NCBI GenBank assembly: GCA_900548775.1
Contig: URLM01000016.1
Coordinates: 1 to 34,800, forward strand
DNA length: 34,800 nucleotides
Reading direction: 5' to 3'
DNA from: an uncultured Olsenella sp.
GTDB lineage: Bacteria; Actinomycetota; Coriobacteriia; Coriobacteriales; Atopobiaceae
The number at the start of each line of letters is the position of its first letter. The first letter of the stretch is position 1. The notes under the pieces are model-generated. The model was not told the DNA's origin. It did not search any database and saw only the letters and a program-made list of their open reading frames with translations. Shown piece after piece: positions 24,453-32,036 of the stretch. Both the position numbers and the translations under genes were made by a program.

Positions 24453-24967
24453 CTTCCGGAGAAGAAATGACGCCGGAGCGTGGGTCTCGGACGGGATTCC
24501 GTACGAGAAGCGCCCTCCGGCGCCGGATTCTCGCCGGAAGCTCGATTGCCTACGCCGCAGCTCCGGAGACGCGCCCTCCGGCGAGAAAATGACGCCGGAG
24601 CAGGAGTTTCCTTCGCCCCCTCCTGCGCGAATGCGCCTTCGGGCGAGAAGATGACGCCACAGCAGGGGTTTTGTACGCACTTCCTGCGCGAATGCACCCT
24701 CCGGAGAAGAAACGGCGCCGAAGCTTGGGTTACCGCGGCAGTCACGTACGAAAGTTCCCTTTCGGCGAGAAAAAGACGCCGGAAGCCCAATTGCATACGC
24801 CGTCGCTGCGGAAACGCGCCCTCCGGCGAGAAAAAGACGCCGGAGCGAGGGCTTCCGACGGGATCCTGTACCGAACCCGCCTTCCGGCGCCGAATTCTCG
24901 CCGGAGGGTGGGTTCTCGCAGCAATCGCGTCCAAAAGGTACCCTCCGGCGCCGAAATGACGCCGGAG
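24453..24967 (-). repeat. Array D: nine tandem hairpin units
   Basis: The longest array; units start near 24453, 24515, 24576, 24637, 24699, 24759, 24821, 24881 and 24943, period 60-62 bp. It fills nearly all of the 658 bp between the HD-domain gene and the ATP-grasp-like gene and is oriented with the latter. At least five linker types occur. 24630-24695 and 24835-24942 are identical to parts of array B; the segment between them here is 124 bp longer than in B, exactly two units. Confidence 0.92.
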
Positions 24968-24969
24968 GG
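24941..24969 (-). terminator. Terminator of the ATP-grasp-like gene, last unit of array D
   Basis: A 10-bp stem CCCTCCGGCG/CGCCGGAGGG begins 31 bp after the stop codon and is followed on the minus strand by TACCTTTTGG. As in array A, the gene-proximal unit carries the best terminator features. Confidence 0.65.
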
Positions 24970-25000
24970 CGCGAGCAAGAGCAATCGCGAGAAAAGCGCG

Positions 25001-26377
25001 CTACTCCACAACGAGACAGCCCATGTTGAGTCGGTGCGTCCACTCGCCGATGACGTTGCCCATGCCACAACGGGTGAAAACGCCGCCGAACTTACCGTTG
25101 AAGAGGAAGAGCCCCTCCATGTTGCTCATCTCGGGCGCGTCGAGAGGGTCCTCGCCGGGCTTGAGGATGCCGCCGCGCAGGGTGGGCGTGCGGTACTGGG
25201 GCGCATACGCCTGCACGACGCCGCCGCTCTTGGCGCATGCGGCAAGAGCCCGATCCCACTCTTCCTGGGTCTTGCAGTCGAGACCGGCCACCACGCCCAC
25301 AGCGTTGTAGCCGCCCGCAGGCTTCACGATCCAACGGTCCTTCTCGGCGAAGGGGGAAAGATCCGAATCGGCGTCGAGCAGCACCGTCTCGGGAACGTGC
25401 GCGGCGACGAACTCGCGCTCCTCGGGCGTGAGAATGCCGTCGACCGCGCTGGAGCGCATAACCGCAAAAACCGTCTTCGTGGCGCAGGGCCAGGTCCTGT
25501 AGCCGCCAATCACGCAGGCAAGGCCACGGCGCGCTGCCTCGGCAAGGGCGTCGGCACCGGCGCAAGGCTTCTCGGCGATCTCGGAGGTGACGGCACGGCG
25601 GTACACGCAGGATACGGGACCATCCGGCGCCATGAGGAGGTCGGTGCCGGCAACGTGCTCGATCCGCAGGTCGCGGATGTCGCAGAACTGCGCGTAGATA
25701 CCCTGGTCCGAGAGACGCCAGAGGAAGTCCTCAAGCTCGTCGGTCGACGCACTCTCGGTGTAGTCCACGATGCACAGCGACGGATGGTCCTCGGTGCTTC
25801 CAAAGCGGTCGGAGTTTGCCCAGCTCGCGTAGGTGTCGCGAAGGGCATCGATTGCCTCGCCCACCAGGTCGTACGTCTTGATCGATGGGTGCTTCTCGGC
25901 GAACTTGCGATAGGTCTGGGTCGCCTGAATGGCGCGAGTGACCTCAACCGTCGTGGTCATGCCCGCAGAACCGTCAGTGTTGAGCTCGCAGAACTGGTAG
26001 TCGCCGGTCTCCTCGTTAAAGAAGACGTCAACGCGAGCGATGGGGATCAGCTGCTCGTAGCCGGTGGGAATGAGCGTGAGCTTCTCAAGCTCTGGAGAGA
26101 GGCGAAAGAGCGCACGGAACTCGGGGTTGCGCAGGTATTCGGCGGTGATCTTGTCCATGATGCGACCCATGGTCTCTGCCGCGTCACGGAGAAGGTCAAT
26201 CTGGGCGGCGTCAAAGATCTTAGGCGTCATTGCCCAGGACACGGGCCCACCGTGGTAGAGCGCGTGCGTGGTGAGAAGGTACCGATCACCAGCCTCCCTG
26301 CTCTCGACGTCTCCGGCAAGGTCGCGTGCGGTCGAGAGGAACTCGTCCTCAAGCGCACGTCCGTTAAGGCTAGTCAT
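25001..26377 (-). CDS. ATP-grasp enzyme resembling glutathionylspermidine synthase
   Basis: 458 aa cytoplasmic protein whose pattern fits the circularly permuted ATP-grasp group that includes glutathionylspermidine synthase. RVDVFFNEETGDYQFCELNTDG at about 115-136 resembles the strand carrying the metal-binding Glu/Asn. KDRWIVKPAGGYNAVGVVAG resembles the ATP-binding lysine and glycine loop, and GLFLFNGKFGGVFTRCG is like the C-terminal glycine-rich end. The reaction would be ATP-dependent ligation of a carboxylate to an amine, but the substrates are unknown. I chose ATG 26377, with CAGGAAGTGACACAT upstream. It is monocistronic, with array D as its 3' flank. Confidence in the fold is moderate. 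Confidence 0.65.
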   Translation of the reverse strand: MTSLNGRALEDEFLSTARDLAGDVESREAGDRYLLTTHALYHGGPVSWAMTPKIFDAAQIDLLRDAAETMGRIMDKITAEYLRNPEFRALFRLSPELEKLTLIPTGYEQLIPIARVDVFFNEETGDYQFCELNTDGSAGMTTTVEVTRAIQATQTYRKFAEKHPSIKTYDLVGEAIDALRDTYASWANSDRFGSTEDHPSLCIVDYTESASTDELEDFLWRLSDQGIYAQFCDIRDLRIEHVAGTDLLMAPDGPVSCVYRRAVTSEIAEKPCAGADALAEAARRGLACVIGGYRTWPCATKTVFAVMRSSAVDGILTPEEREFVAAHVPETVLLDADSDLSPFAEKDRWIVKPAGGYNAVGVVAGLDCKTQEEWDRALAACAKSGGVVQAYAPQYRTPTLRGGILKPGEDPLDAPEMSNMEGLFLFNGKFGGVFTRCGMGNVIGEWTHRLNMGCLVVE

Positions 26378-26447
26378 ATGTGTCACTTCCTGATCACCAA
26401 CGTCGCTGAGCGACAATTCGGCGAACGATGCGAATATGTCTGTGAAG

Positions 26448-26466
26448 AGCTATCCAATAGATAGCT
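26448..26466. promoter_or_regulatory. Inverted repeat before the ATP-grasp-like gene
   Basis: AGCTATC and GATAGCT form perfect 7-bp arms around 5 nt, about 70 bp before the ATP-grasp-like start. The spacing suits an operator or leader hairpin; no regulator gene is adjacent. Confidence 0.35.
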
Positions 26467-26583
26467 GCCCGATTGTAGACGCTCGGATGCAGCATCATTG
26501 ATTCTGCACAGAACATGTCTGGTCTTCACGCGTCCGCACGGAGGGGGCAAGACCCGGGAAGACGCCCGAAGCAGGCAGAAGGT

Positions 26584-28440
26584 CTACGCCCGGCTCAGGA
26601 AGTGCATGCCCTTCTCCGGGTACACCGTGAGGCCAAGCTTCTCCTGGAGGGAGATGGACGCCTGGTTGTCTGGCCACACCTCGCCCCAGGGCACAAGGCC
26701 GCAGTCGAGCTGCTCGTTGATCTTCGCGGACTCGAGGGCCGTTGCCCAGCCGCGTCGGCGCTGCTCGGGGAACACCTCCAGCATGCCGATGGCGCCCTCG
26801 GGGTGCTCGCCGATGAAGGCGCAGAGACGCCCTGCCTCAAAGCCGCCCAGCACAAGGCCGCGCGCGAGAATGTCCTCGAGCTCGCCCGGGGCCAGGTACT
26901 CGGGGTGCGAGTAGTGCGCAGCAACAAGCTCGGCATATGCCGGCGTGAGCACGCGAATGTCGAGCGTTGGGTCGACCTCGAGATGCTCCTTCTTCTCGTA
27001 GATCACCATGTTGCAGGGCGCGTCATCGGAAAGGCCCAGGTCCCGGCGGATGTCATGCACAGGCGCGGATCCAAGCGCACACACCAGGTCGCGAGAGGCA
27101 AAGACGTCGAGCGCCTCACGCAGCGCCTTTCTCGACGTCCCCCACACAAAGGTGCCGTGGCGTGGGACCTCCAGGAGGCACGCGCCTTTCTTGGCGACAA
27201 GGACCTCGCCAATGCCTCGGCGGGCGCACTCGAGAATGGGAAACGCTTCCTGCGGGCCATCGAAGAGAAGCTCGATGGCGCGGGCCCGGCGGGTCTCGGC
27301 AGGTTCCGCCAGAGCTTCCATGATGTAGGCGAGGCGCTCTGCAATGGTCGCCGAGCCGTCCGCATTGGGGTGCTCATAGCCGTCGGCCATGAGGACGGGG
27401 CTTGCCTGAAGAAGACGAGACCCCTCGACCAGGTGCATGCCCGGGTTTGCGGACACCGCGTTGCGGATGAGGTCGGGCACCACGGAAAAGCAGCTGCCCC
27501 GGTGCGTGGGGTGCGTCTCGTCCAGATGCCAGAGCGGCGTCAGGGTCCAAATGGAGGCCTCGGGCCACGCCTCGGCGACCTCGAAGAGGCTCGTGCGGAT
27601 GTCGCGCGAGATGCGCGTTTCCTGGCAGGGCTCGTAGCGGTAGTTCTCGCCCAGCTCGACCACCACGGAAGCGGGCGAGACCTCGTCGGCGAGGCCCACC
27701 GTCGAGCCAGGGAGAAACACCTGTCCGCCGATGCCCTGGTTGAGCACGTCCATGCCAAGCTTGGTGGCGAGAAGGGCCGGCCAGTTGCGCGCCGGGTCAC
27801 CGGCAACAAAGCCCTGGGCGATGGAGTCCCCAATCACAAGGAGTTGGTCGCGAGCCGCAACGGGTTCGATCGCATTGCCATCACCCACAACGCGACGCAG
27901 GTCACAGCTCGTAAGGCACGGCAACCATATGCGCACGTGATGGTGACGGCCCATGCCCGGCAGGCGCTGGAGGTTGCTCTCCGGCGCCTCGTCGGGGTCG
28001 TCGAGCGCAAACTCGACCCGCGTGAAGCCGTCGCCGTTCTCCTCGGGAAGCACGCAGGGCAGGTGTCTGCCATCGACATCGCAGGAGAAGCCGTCAAGTG
28101 GGCCGTCTGGTGCAAAGGCGCACTCCGCGGCCTCTGTGAGAACCTCGCGGGATCCGCGCGGGAATGGCTCAACGCGCGCCTCGAGCACGACCGACGAGGA
28201 ATCCGTCTCGAACTCGACGGTGACGCCCGACGTGCAGGCGGCCATCGCACGGTAGAGGCCGGGGTGCCATGCTCGGCAGCTGCCGATGGCCTTGAGCTGG
28301 CTCTTTGCGAAGCGCCATGGGTGAACCCACCCGTGGCCCAGAGCCTCCGCCCACACGGCACCGTGGAGCAGTCCCTCTGCGGGAACGCTCACGAGCAGGT
28401 CGGCCATGTCCTTCTCGTCCATGAGTTCACTGACGCTCAT
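26584..28440 (-). CDS. SGNH hydrolase fused to a GNAT acetyltransferase
   Basis: 618 aa, at least three domains. Residues 25-175 form a beta-rich N-terminal domain resembling the GxDLY/carbohydrate-binding part of SGNH_3 esterases. Residues 198-380 are the SGNH hydrolase: nucleophile Ser206 in VIGDSIAQGF, Gly239 region in GIGGQVF, block III Asn266 in ELGENY, and Asp353/His357 in DGYEHPNADG. The spacing Asp-x-x-x-His is one residue longer than the usual DxxH. Residues about 490-612 are a GNAT fold with the acetyl-CoA loop EQRRRGWA (560-566) and WPDNQASISLQEKLGL. No signal peptide is present, so it acts inside the cell. A combined deacylase and acetyltransferase is only inference. The ATG has AGAGGGG upstream. 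Confidence 0.82.
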   Translation of the reverse strand: MSVSELMDEKDMADLLVSVPAEGLLHGAVWAEALGHGWVHPWRFAKSQLKAIGSCRAWHPGLYRAMAACTSGVTVEFETDSSSVVLEARVEPFPRGSREVLTEAAECAFAPDGPLDGFSCDVDGRHLPCVLPEENGDGFTRVEFALDDPDEAPESNLQRLPGMGRHHHVRIWLPCLTSCDLRRVVGDGNAIEPVAARDQLLVIGDSIAQGFVAGDPARNWPALLATKLGMDVLNQGIGGQVFLPGSTVGLADEVSPASVVVELGENYRYEPCQETRISRDIRTSLFEVAEAWPEASIWTLTPLWHLDETHPTHRGSCFSVVPDLIRNAVSANPGMHLVEGSRLLQASPVLMADGYEHPNADGSATIAERLAYIMEALAEPAETRRARAIELLFDGPQEAFPILECARRGIGEVLVAKKGACLLEVPRHGTFVWGTSRKALREALDVFASRDLVCALGSAPVHDIRRDLGLSDDAPCNMVIYEKKEHLEVDPTLDIRVLTPAYAELVAAHYSHPEYLAPGELEDILARGLVLGGFEAGRLCAFIGEHPEGAIGMLEVFPEQRRRGWATALESAKINEQLDCGLVPWGEVWPDNQASISLQEKLGLTVYPEKGMHFLSRA

Positions 28441-28546
28441 CGCACGTCGCCCCTCTGCGATTCAGCCACGTTGTGTGCGCTGCGATTGGTGTTTGGGCAT
28501 CCATTGTGGCAGAAAGTCGGGGCGCCGTGGGCCAACGGGAACGCGT

Positions 28547-28812
28547 CTTCCGGAGAGAAGCAGGCGCGCGAGTGGGGATTGTGTCCGCGCTTGCTGCGGA
28601 AACGCGCCCTCCGGCGAGGAATTGACGCCGGGAGCGGGGGTTCCGACGCGATCCTGTATGAGAAGCGCCCTCCGGCGAGGAAATGACGCCGGAGCTGGGG
28701 TTGCCGACGGGATTACGTACGAGAAGGGCCCTTCGGTGCCGAAATGACGCCGGGGCGAAGGCTTCGTACGCTATCCCTGCGGGAATACGCCTTCCGGCGC
28801 CGCAAGCGCGTC
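28547..28812 (-). repeat. Array E: five tandem hairpin units
   Basis: Units start near 28547, 28609, 28670, 28731 and 28791, period 60-62 bp. It is oriented with, and abuts, the hypoxanthine-glycosylase gene; the last hairpin is degenerate and reaches the stop codon itself. Linkers include the ACGGGATTACGTACGAGA type shared with array A. Confidence 0.88.
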
Positions 28813-29349
28813 CTACTCCCCCTCCGCTGCTCGGCGAAGGGGCTCGTATGCAGCAATCAGATCTCCAAGCCGCATGCGCGCATTCGCCGGACTCGTCGAG
28901 GGAAGCCCCACGCACGGCATGCCGCACGTTGGCTCAACCAGCCGCTGGTAGAGCCTCGTAGCGGTTCCACCCGTGCAGAACACGTGCGAGATGGGCGCTG
29001 CCGAGAGAATCCTCCCCACGTCGTTGGGGGCCGGATCGCGAATGGACGCGTCACTCGCACCCGAAATCCTGCAGCTCGCAAGCACGTCCCAAAGCGCGAT
29101 GCGATGGTGGAGGCACAGGTCACGGCGGCCATCGTTTGTCGTGGGAACGGGCTCGTCCCACAGCGCGGCTATCACGCGCCAAAAGCGATTCTGGGGGTTG
29201 CCGTAGTAGAAACGCACCTCGCGCGACTTGGGGCTGGGCATGGTACCGAGCACCAGCACGCGGCTCTTCTCATCAAATATCGGCTCGAGAGGGTGAACAA
29301 CGAGCTGAGAGGACCGGTCATCCTCACCGCAATATGCACTACTCGCCAT
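28813..29349 (-). CDS. Hypoxanthine-DNA glycosylase, UDG superfamily
   Basis: 178 aa DNA-deoxyinosine glycosylase (uracil-DNA glycosylase superfamily, family 6 type) that removes hypoxanthine formed by adenine deamination. Motif 1 is VLVLGTMPSPKSREVRFYYGNPQNRFW (32-57, the catalytic loop), and motif 2 is GLPSTSPANARM (148-159). SHVFCTGGTATRLY gives the central strand. The open frame extends upstream over the previous gene. I place the start at ATG 29349, which overlaps the phosphatase stop (ATGGCGAGTAG), with GGAG 10 nt upstream. It is the last gene of a four-gene operon that also encodes Vsr, so two repair enzymes for deaminated bases are co-transcribed. Confidence 0.87.
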   Translation of the reverse strand: MASSAYCGEDDRSSQLVVHPLEPIFDEKSRVLVLGTMPSPKSREVRFYYGNPQNRFWRVIAALWDEPVPTTNDGRRDLCLHHRIALWDVLASCRISGASDASIRDPAPNDVGRILSAAPISHVFCTGGTATRLYQRLVEPTCGMPCVGLPSTSPANARMRLGDLIAAYEPLRRAAEGE

Positions 29350-30142
29350 CGCGGATAGGCTCCGAGAACTCCTCGCCGTCGTCCAAGCGAACGACCGTGA
29401 CCTGGCCAAAGCCAGCACCACCGGCTGCACCGGAGTCGATGTCCCAGCGGTCTGCCACGCCTCCGGTGGCATCGCACGCACCGACGCGCACCATCTGGGC
29501 GATGCCGTCGTCGTTTCTCGCAGGTCGGTCAAGCTCGTCGGTCATGGCCGCAAGGTAGGGCGTTGGCGTGTGCCCGGCAACGACGATGGGGCCCTCTCCC
29601 CTCTCGTCGAGAAGACCCGTGGGAACCGACCAGAACTCGTCACGAATCCACAACAGGTCTTCGGGGGTCTGCGCGGCGAGAAGGCCGTCGACTGCGTCAT
29701 TGTTCCAAGTGCCGTCCGCAGGCAGCTGGCCACCGGGGCGAATCCCCGCGTGGACGAGGATGAAGCGACGGCCAGCGACCTCGGTGTGGGCGAGGAGCGG
29801 AAGCCCGCGAACCCAATCCACAAGCTCGCGCGTCTCATCATCCTCGAGCCCCCGGAGGCCGGAGAGCGTGGCCATGCCGCCGTTGATCGCCCAGTTTGCC
29901 TGAGAAACGACGTCGCTCTCGTGGCCGAGGGCGTCGAGCATGAGGTCCTCGTGGTTGCCCTTGAGCACGCAGACGTTGGGGAGCGTGCGCGTGACGCGCA
30001 TGACGCCAACGGGATCTGGGCCGCGGTCGATCATGTCGCCCAGGCAGAAGACGGTGTCCTCCGAGCCGGGGGACACGCGCTCGAGTACGCGTTCGAGCGT
30101 CGCGCGATGCCCGTGGACATCAGAGAATACGTATGTCGACAT
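29339..30142 (-). CDS. Calcineurin-like metallophosphoesterase
   Basis: 267 aa phosphoesterase of the PPP/diadenosine-tetraphosphatase-like group. All dimetal motifs are present: Asp8-x-His10 in FSDVHGH, GDMIDRG at 35-41, GNHE at 62-65, HAGIRPGG in the middle and VVAGHTPT in the C-terminal half. The C-terminus has IDSGAAGGAGFGQVTVVRLDDGE, typical of bacterial protein-phosphatase-like members. The ATG is preceded by GGGGGGGTG. It lies 53 bp after vsr and overlaps the glycosylase gene by 11 nt. The target, whether phosphoprotein or dinucleotide such as Ap4A, cannot be decided. Confidence 0.9.
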   Translation of the reverse strand: MSTYVFSDVHGHRATLERVLERVSPGSEDTVFCLGDMIDRGPDPVGVMRVTRTLPNVCVLKGNHEDLMLDALGHESDVVSQANWAINGGMATLSGLRGLEDDETRELVDWVRGLPLLAHTEVAGRRFILVHAGIRPGGQLPADGTWNNDAVDGLLAAQTPEDLLWIRDEFWSVPTGLLDERGEGPIVVAGHTPTPYLAAMTDELDRPARNDDGIAQMVRVGACDATGGVADRWDIDSGAAGGAGFGQVTVVRLDDGEEFSEPIRDGE

Positions 30143-30195
30143 GGCGGCACCCCCCCGTCGTTGGCCATGGACACAAGCTTAGACCTGCGGCTGGT

Positions 30196-30708
30196 TTAGC
30201 GCAAAGCATACCGTGAGCGTAGCTTTTGCCGCTCTCGGCGAAGCCTCCAGGGGCGAGCGGAGCCTATCTCGACCACGCGAGCGACGCGCGGGGCATCCCC
30301 GCTCGCCCGGTCGAGCTCGAGGAGGATCTCACGCATGGTGTCCTCAAGCCGCCCCTTCTTAAGCATGCACTCCCATACCACGAGGACCGTCCATCCATCC
30401 TGAACGAGCAGGGCGTTGTCCCGAGCGTCCCGCGCGCGGTTGCGCTCGAATTTCGCCTTCCAGAACTCCACGTTGCTCTTGGGAAGAGGAAGCGCGCAGT
30501 GGGGGCAGCGGTGCCAGAAGCAACCGTTCACGAAGATGGCGACGCGCCTGCCGGGAAAGCAGATGTCAGGCTTGCCCGGCGCTTTCTTCCAGTGAAGGCG
30601 GTAGCCGGTGTAGCCCGCCGCGCGGAGCCTCGCCCTCACGAGTAGCTCGGGTTTGGTGTTCTCGCTCTTGTTCGCCTGCATCACGTGGCGCGTTGCCTCA
30701 CTCGTCAA
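30196..30708 (-). CDS. vsr: Very short patch repair endonuclease
   Basis: 170 aa endonuclease that nicks next to T:G mismatches left by deamination of 5-methylcytosine. Family hallmarks: TKPELLVRARLRAAGYTGYRLH, GKPDICF with catalytic Asp48, RRVAIFVNGCFWHRCPHC (54-71) with the active His and zinc-binding Cys/His, and NVEFWKAKFERNRARD. The start is TTG at 30708, which gives the family's usual spacing of about 20 residues before KPE; ATG 30681 would cut into it. Vsr is normally encoded next to a cytosine methyltransferase, and none is visible here. It follows the phospholipase-like gene by 17 bp. Confidence 0.92.
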   Translation of the reverse strand: MTSEATRHVMQANKSENTKPELLVRARLRAAGYTGYRLHWKKAPGKPDICFPGRRVAIFVNGCFWHRCPHCALPLPKSNVEFWKAKFERNRARDARDNALLVQDGWTVLVVWECMLKKGRLEDTMREILLELDRASGDAPRVARVVEIGSARPWRLRRERQKLRSRYALR

Positions 30709-30725
30709 AACGCGGCTTCCCCACC

Positions 30726-31691
30726 CTACTCGAGTGAGGCGCCTGCAGGAGCGGGCGCGCCTTCGAAGTTGAGGTCGTGCGTGAGCAGGCAGGACGCCTC
30801 ATCGTCAAACCCAGGAGAAAGCACGGACGAGACGGCCGAGGGAGCACGGTCGAGCGCGCGCTCGTAGAGGTCTTCAAACGAATCCCTGCTCACGGCACCC
30901 GTTGCAGGGCTTGTCCATGCGTGGTTCTCGGCATTGTCAAACTCCGAGGATGCAGATGCCCGCACACGGTGCGAGAGCGCGCGGTACGTTGAGTAGGGGG
31001 CGCCGGTGATTGCGCACTCAAGCGTGGCGATTGCGTTGCGATGAGGGTCGCGCGTGGCATAGAGCAGGCGCAGCATGGTGCGGTAGCAGCTCACCGAGAC
31101 CGAGAACGTCGTGGGGTCGATGGGCCTGTCGTACGTCCACAGAGCGGCATAGAAGTAGAGCTTGTCGATGATGGCAAGCGTCTCTCGCGACGCATGAAGC
31201 GTGTTCGCAAACGGACGATAGTCCGCTATCGTCTGGCCCGTCTTGCGGAAGAGCACCGCCTCGTCAAGGTCGCGCTCGACCTCCATGTGCACCTTGCCGT
31301 CGAACTCCGGGCCCAGCCCGGGAACGCCGGCGTGCGTGAGGTCGCGTGCCCACGCGTTCACAAAGGGGTGCACCGTCGAGTCAAGCAGCCAGTGGCACGT
31401 GAAGCCCGCCAGGTACGCCGCGCCAACACCCTTCTCGCGCTTGGGAAGGCGGTCGACGGCCTCGCGCATCGCCGCAAGAAGCCGTGCGGGGCGCCTCTCG
31501 TGCATGAGGTTCCCCACCTTTGCCCACTTGGCCATGAGGGGATACATCGTGATGTAGAAGAGCGGGTCGGGACCTTGGCTTCCCAGGAGGAAAGCGTCGC
31601 GTTCGTCCAGGGTCGCGAGGGGAAGCTCCGCCTTCACGCGCTCGGCGACATCACGTGCAAAGAAGTCGTGCGTGAGAATGTCTGGCATCAT
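30726..31691 (-). CDS. Zinc-dependent phospholipase C-like protein
   Basis: 321 aa, family of zinc-dependent phospholipase C-type proteins. Candidate metal ligands follow the family order: His8 in LTHDFF, Asp42 in GSQGPDPLFY, His64 in NLMHE, and His100, Asp104, His108 in FTCHWLLDSTVHPF. No signal peptide is seen, so unlike the secreted toxins it is probably cytoplasmic. Two adjacent ATG codons (31691, 31688) can start it; AAAGGGGTC fits the second slightly better. It is the first gene of the operon with vsr. Its lipid substrate is unknown. Confidence 0.82.
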   Translation of the reverse strand: MMPDILTHDFFARDVAERVKAELPLATLDERDAFLLGSQGPDPLFYITMYPLMAKWAKVGNLMHERRPARLLAAMREAVDRLPKREKGVGAAYLAGFTCHWLLDSTVHPFVNAWARDLTHAGVPGLGPEFDGKVHMEVERDLDEAVLFRKTGQTIADYRPFANTLHASRETLAIIDKLYFYAALWTYDRPIDPTTFSVSVSCYRTMLRLLYATRDPHRNAIATLECAITGAPYSTYRALSHRVRASASSEFDNAENHAWTSPATGAVSRDSFEDLYERALDRAPSAVSSVLSPGFDDEASCLLTHDLNFEGAPAPAGASLE

Positions 31692-32036
31692 GACCCCTTT
31701 CCGGTTCCGGCGGGCAGGCACTGTCTCGCGCGAGAGACATGTCGCGCCCATTCCGCCATTATGCCCCAACCCGCGAGAAGCGACCACGTGCGCGCCCGCT
31801 GCGGCAAGCGACCGTTGCGTAAGGCGTGGCGCACGGGGCGCACGCTCAGGCACGCTTCTGACGTCCAGCCGTCACGCGCCTGCGGCAACAACGCATCCGA
31901 ATGGCGGCAGGTTGGCAACACGGCCGAGAAGCCATTACATAATCCTGACAGACGCCGGAACTTGTGACGGTACTCAAACGATAACGTGTTGAAGTGTCTG
32001 CACGCACGGCGAGAAGACCCTACAGAAAGGATTGCC
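31692..32036. other. Divergent intergenic region with operator-like repeat
   Basis: 345 bp between two genes that point away from each other. It holds a palindrome TGTCTC-GCGCGA-GAGACA at 31722-31739, near the phospholipase-like start, and the promoter candidate for the MFS gene. No small ORF or RNA gene is convincing in the rest. Confidence 0.45.
31912..31941 (+). promoter_or_regulatory. Candidate promoter of the MFS gene
   Basis: TTGGCA at 31912-31917 and TACATA at 31936-31941, 18 bp apart, lie about 95 bp before the MFS start. The leader that would follow contains GACAGAC and a distant GTGTCTG, but no riboswitch I recognise. Confidence 0.35.

Noticed and set aside
24453..24967. CRISPR array at the longest hairpin array
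   Set aside because: The period of 61 bp and palindromic repeats suggest it at first sight, but the intervening sequences are related to each other and shared among loci, and no cas gene is present.
24480..25068. Open reading frames across the repeat arrays on both strands
   Set aside because: Because the unit is near 61 bp, the frame changes from unit to unit. No frame is conserved, none has a ribosome site, and translations are Arg/Pro/Ser-rich shadows.
31948..32030. Structured leader or riboswitch before the MFS gene
   Set aside because: Only one weak long-range pairing (CAGAC with GTCTG) can be drawn, and no known riboswitch core is visible.
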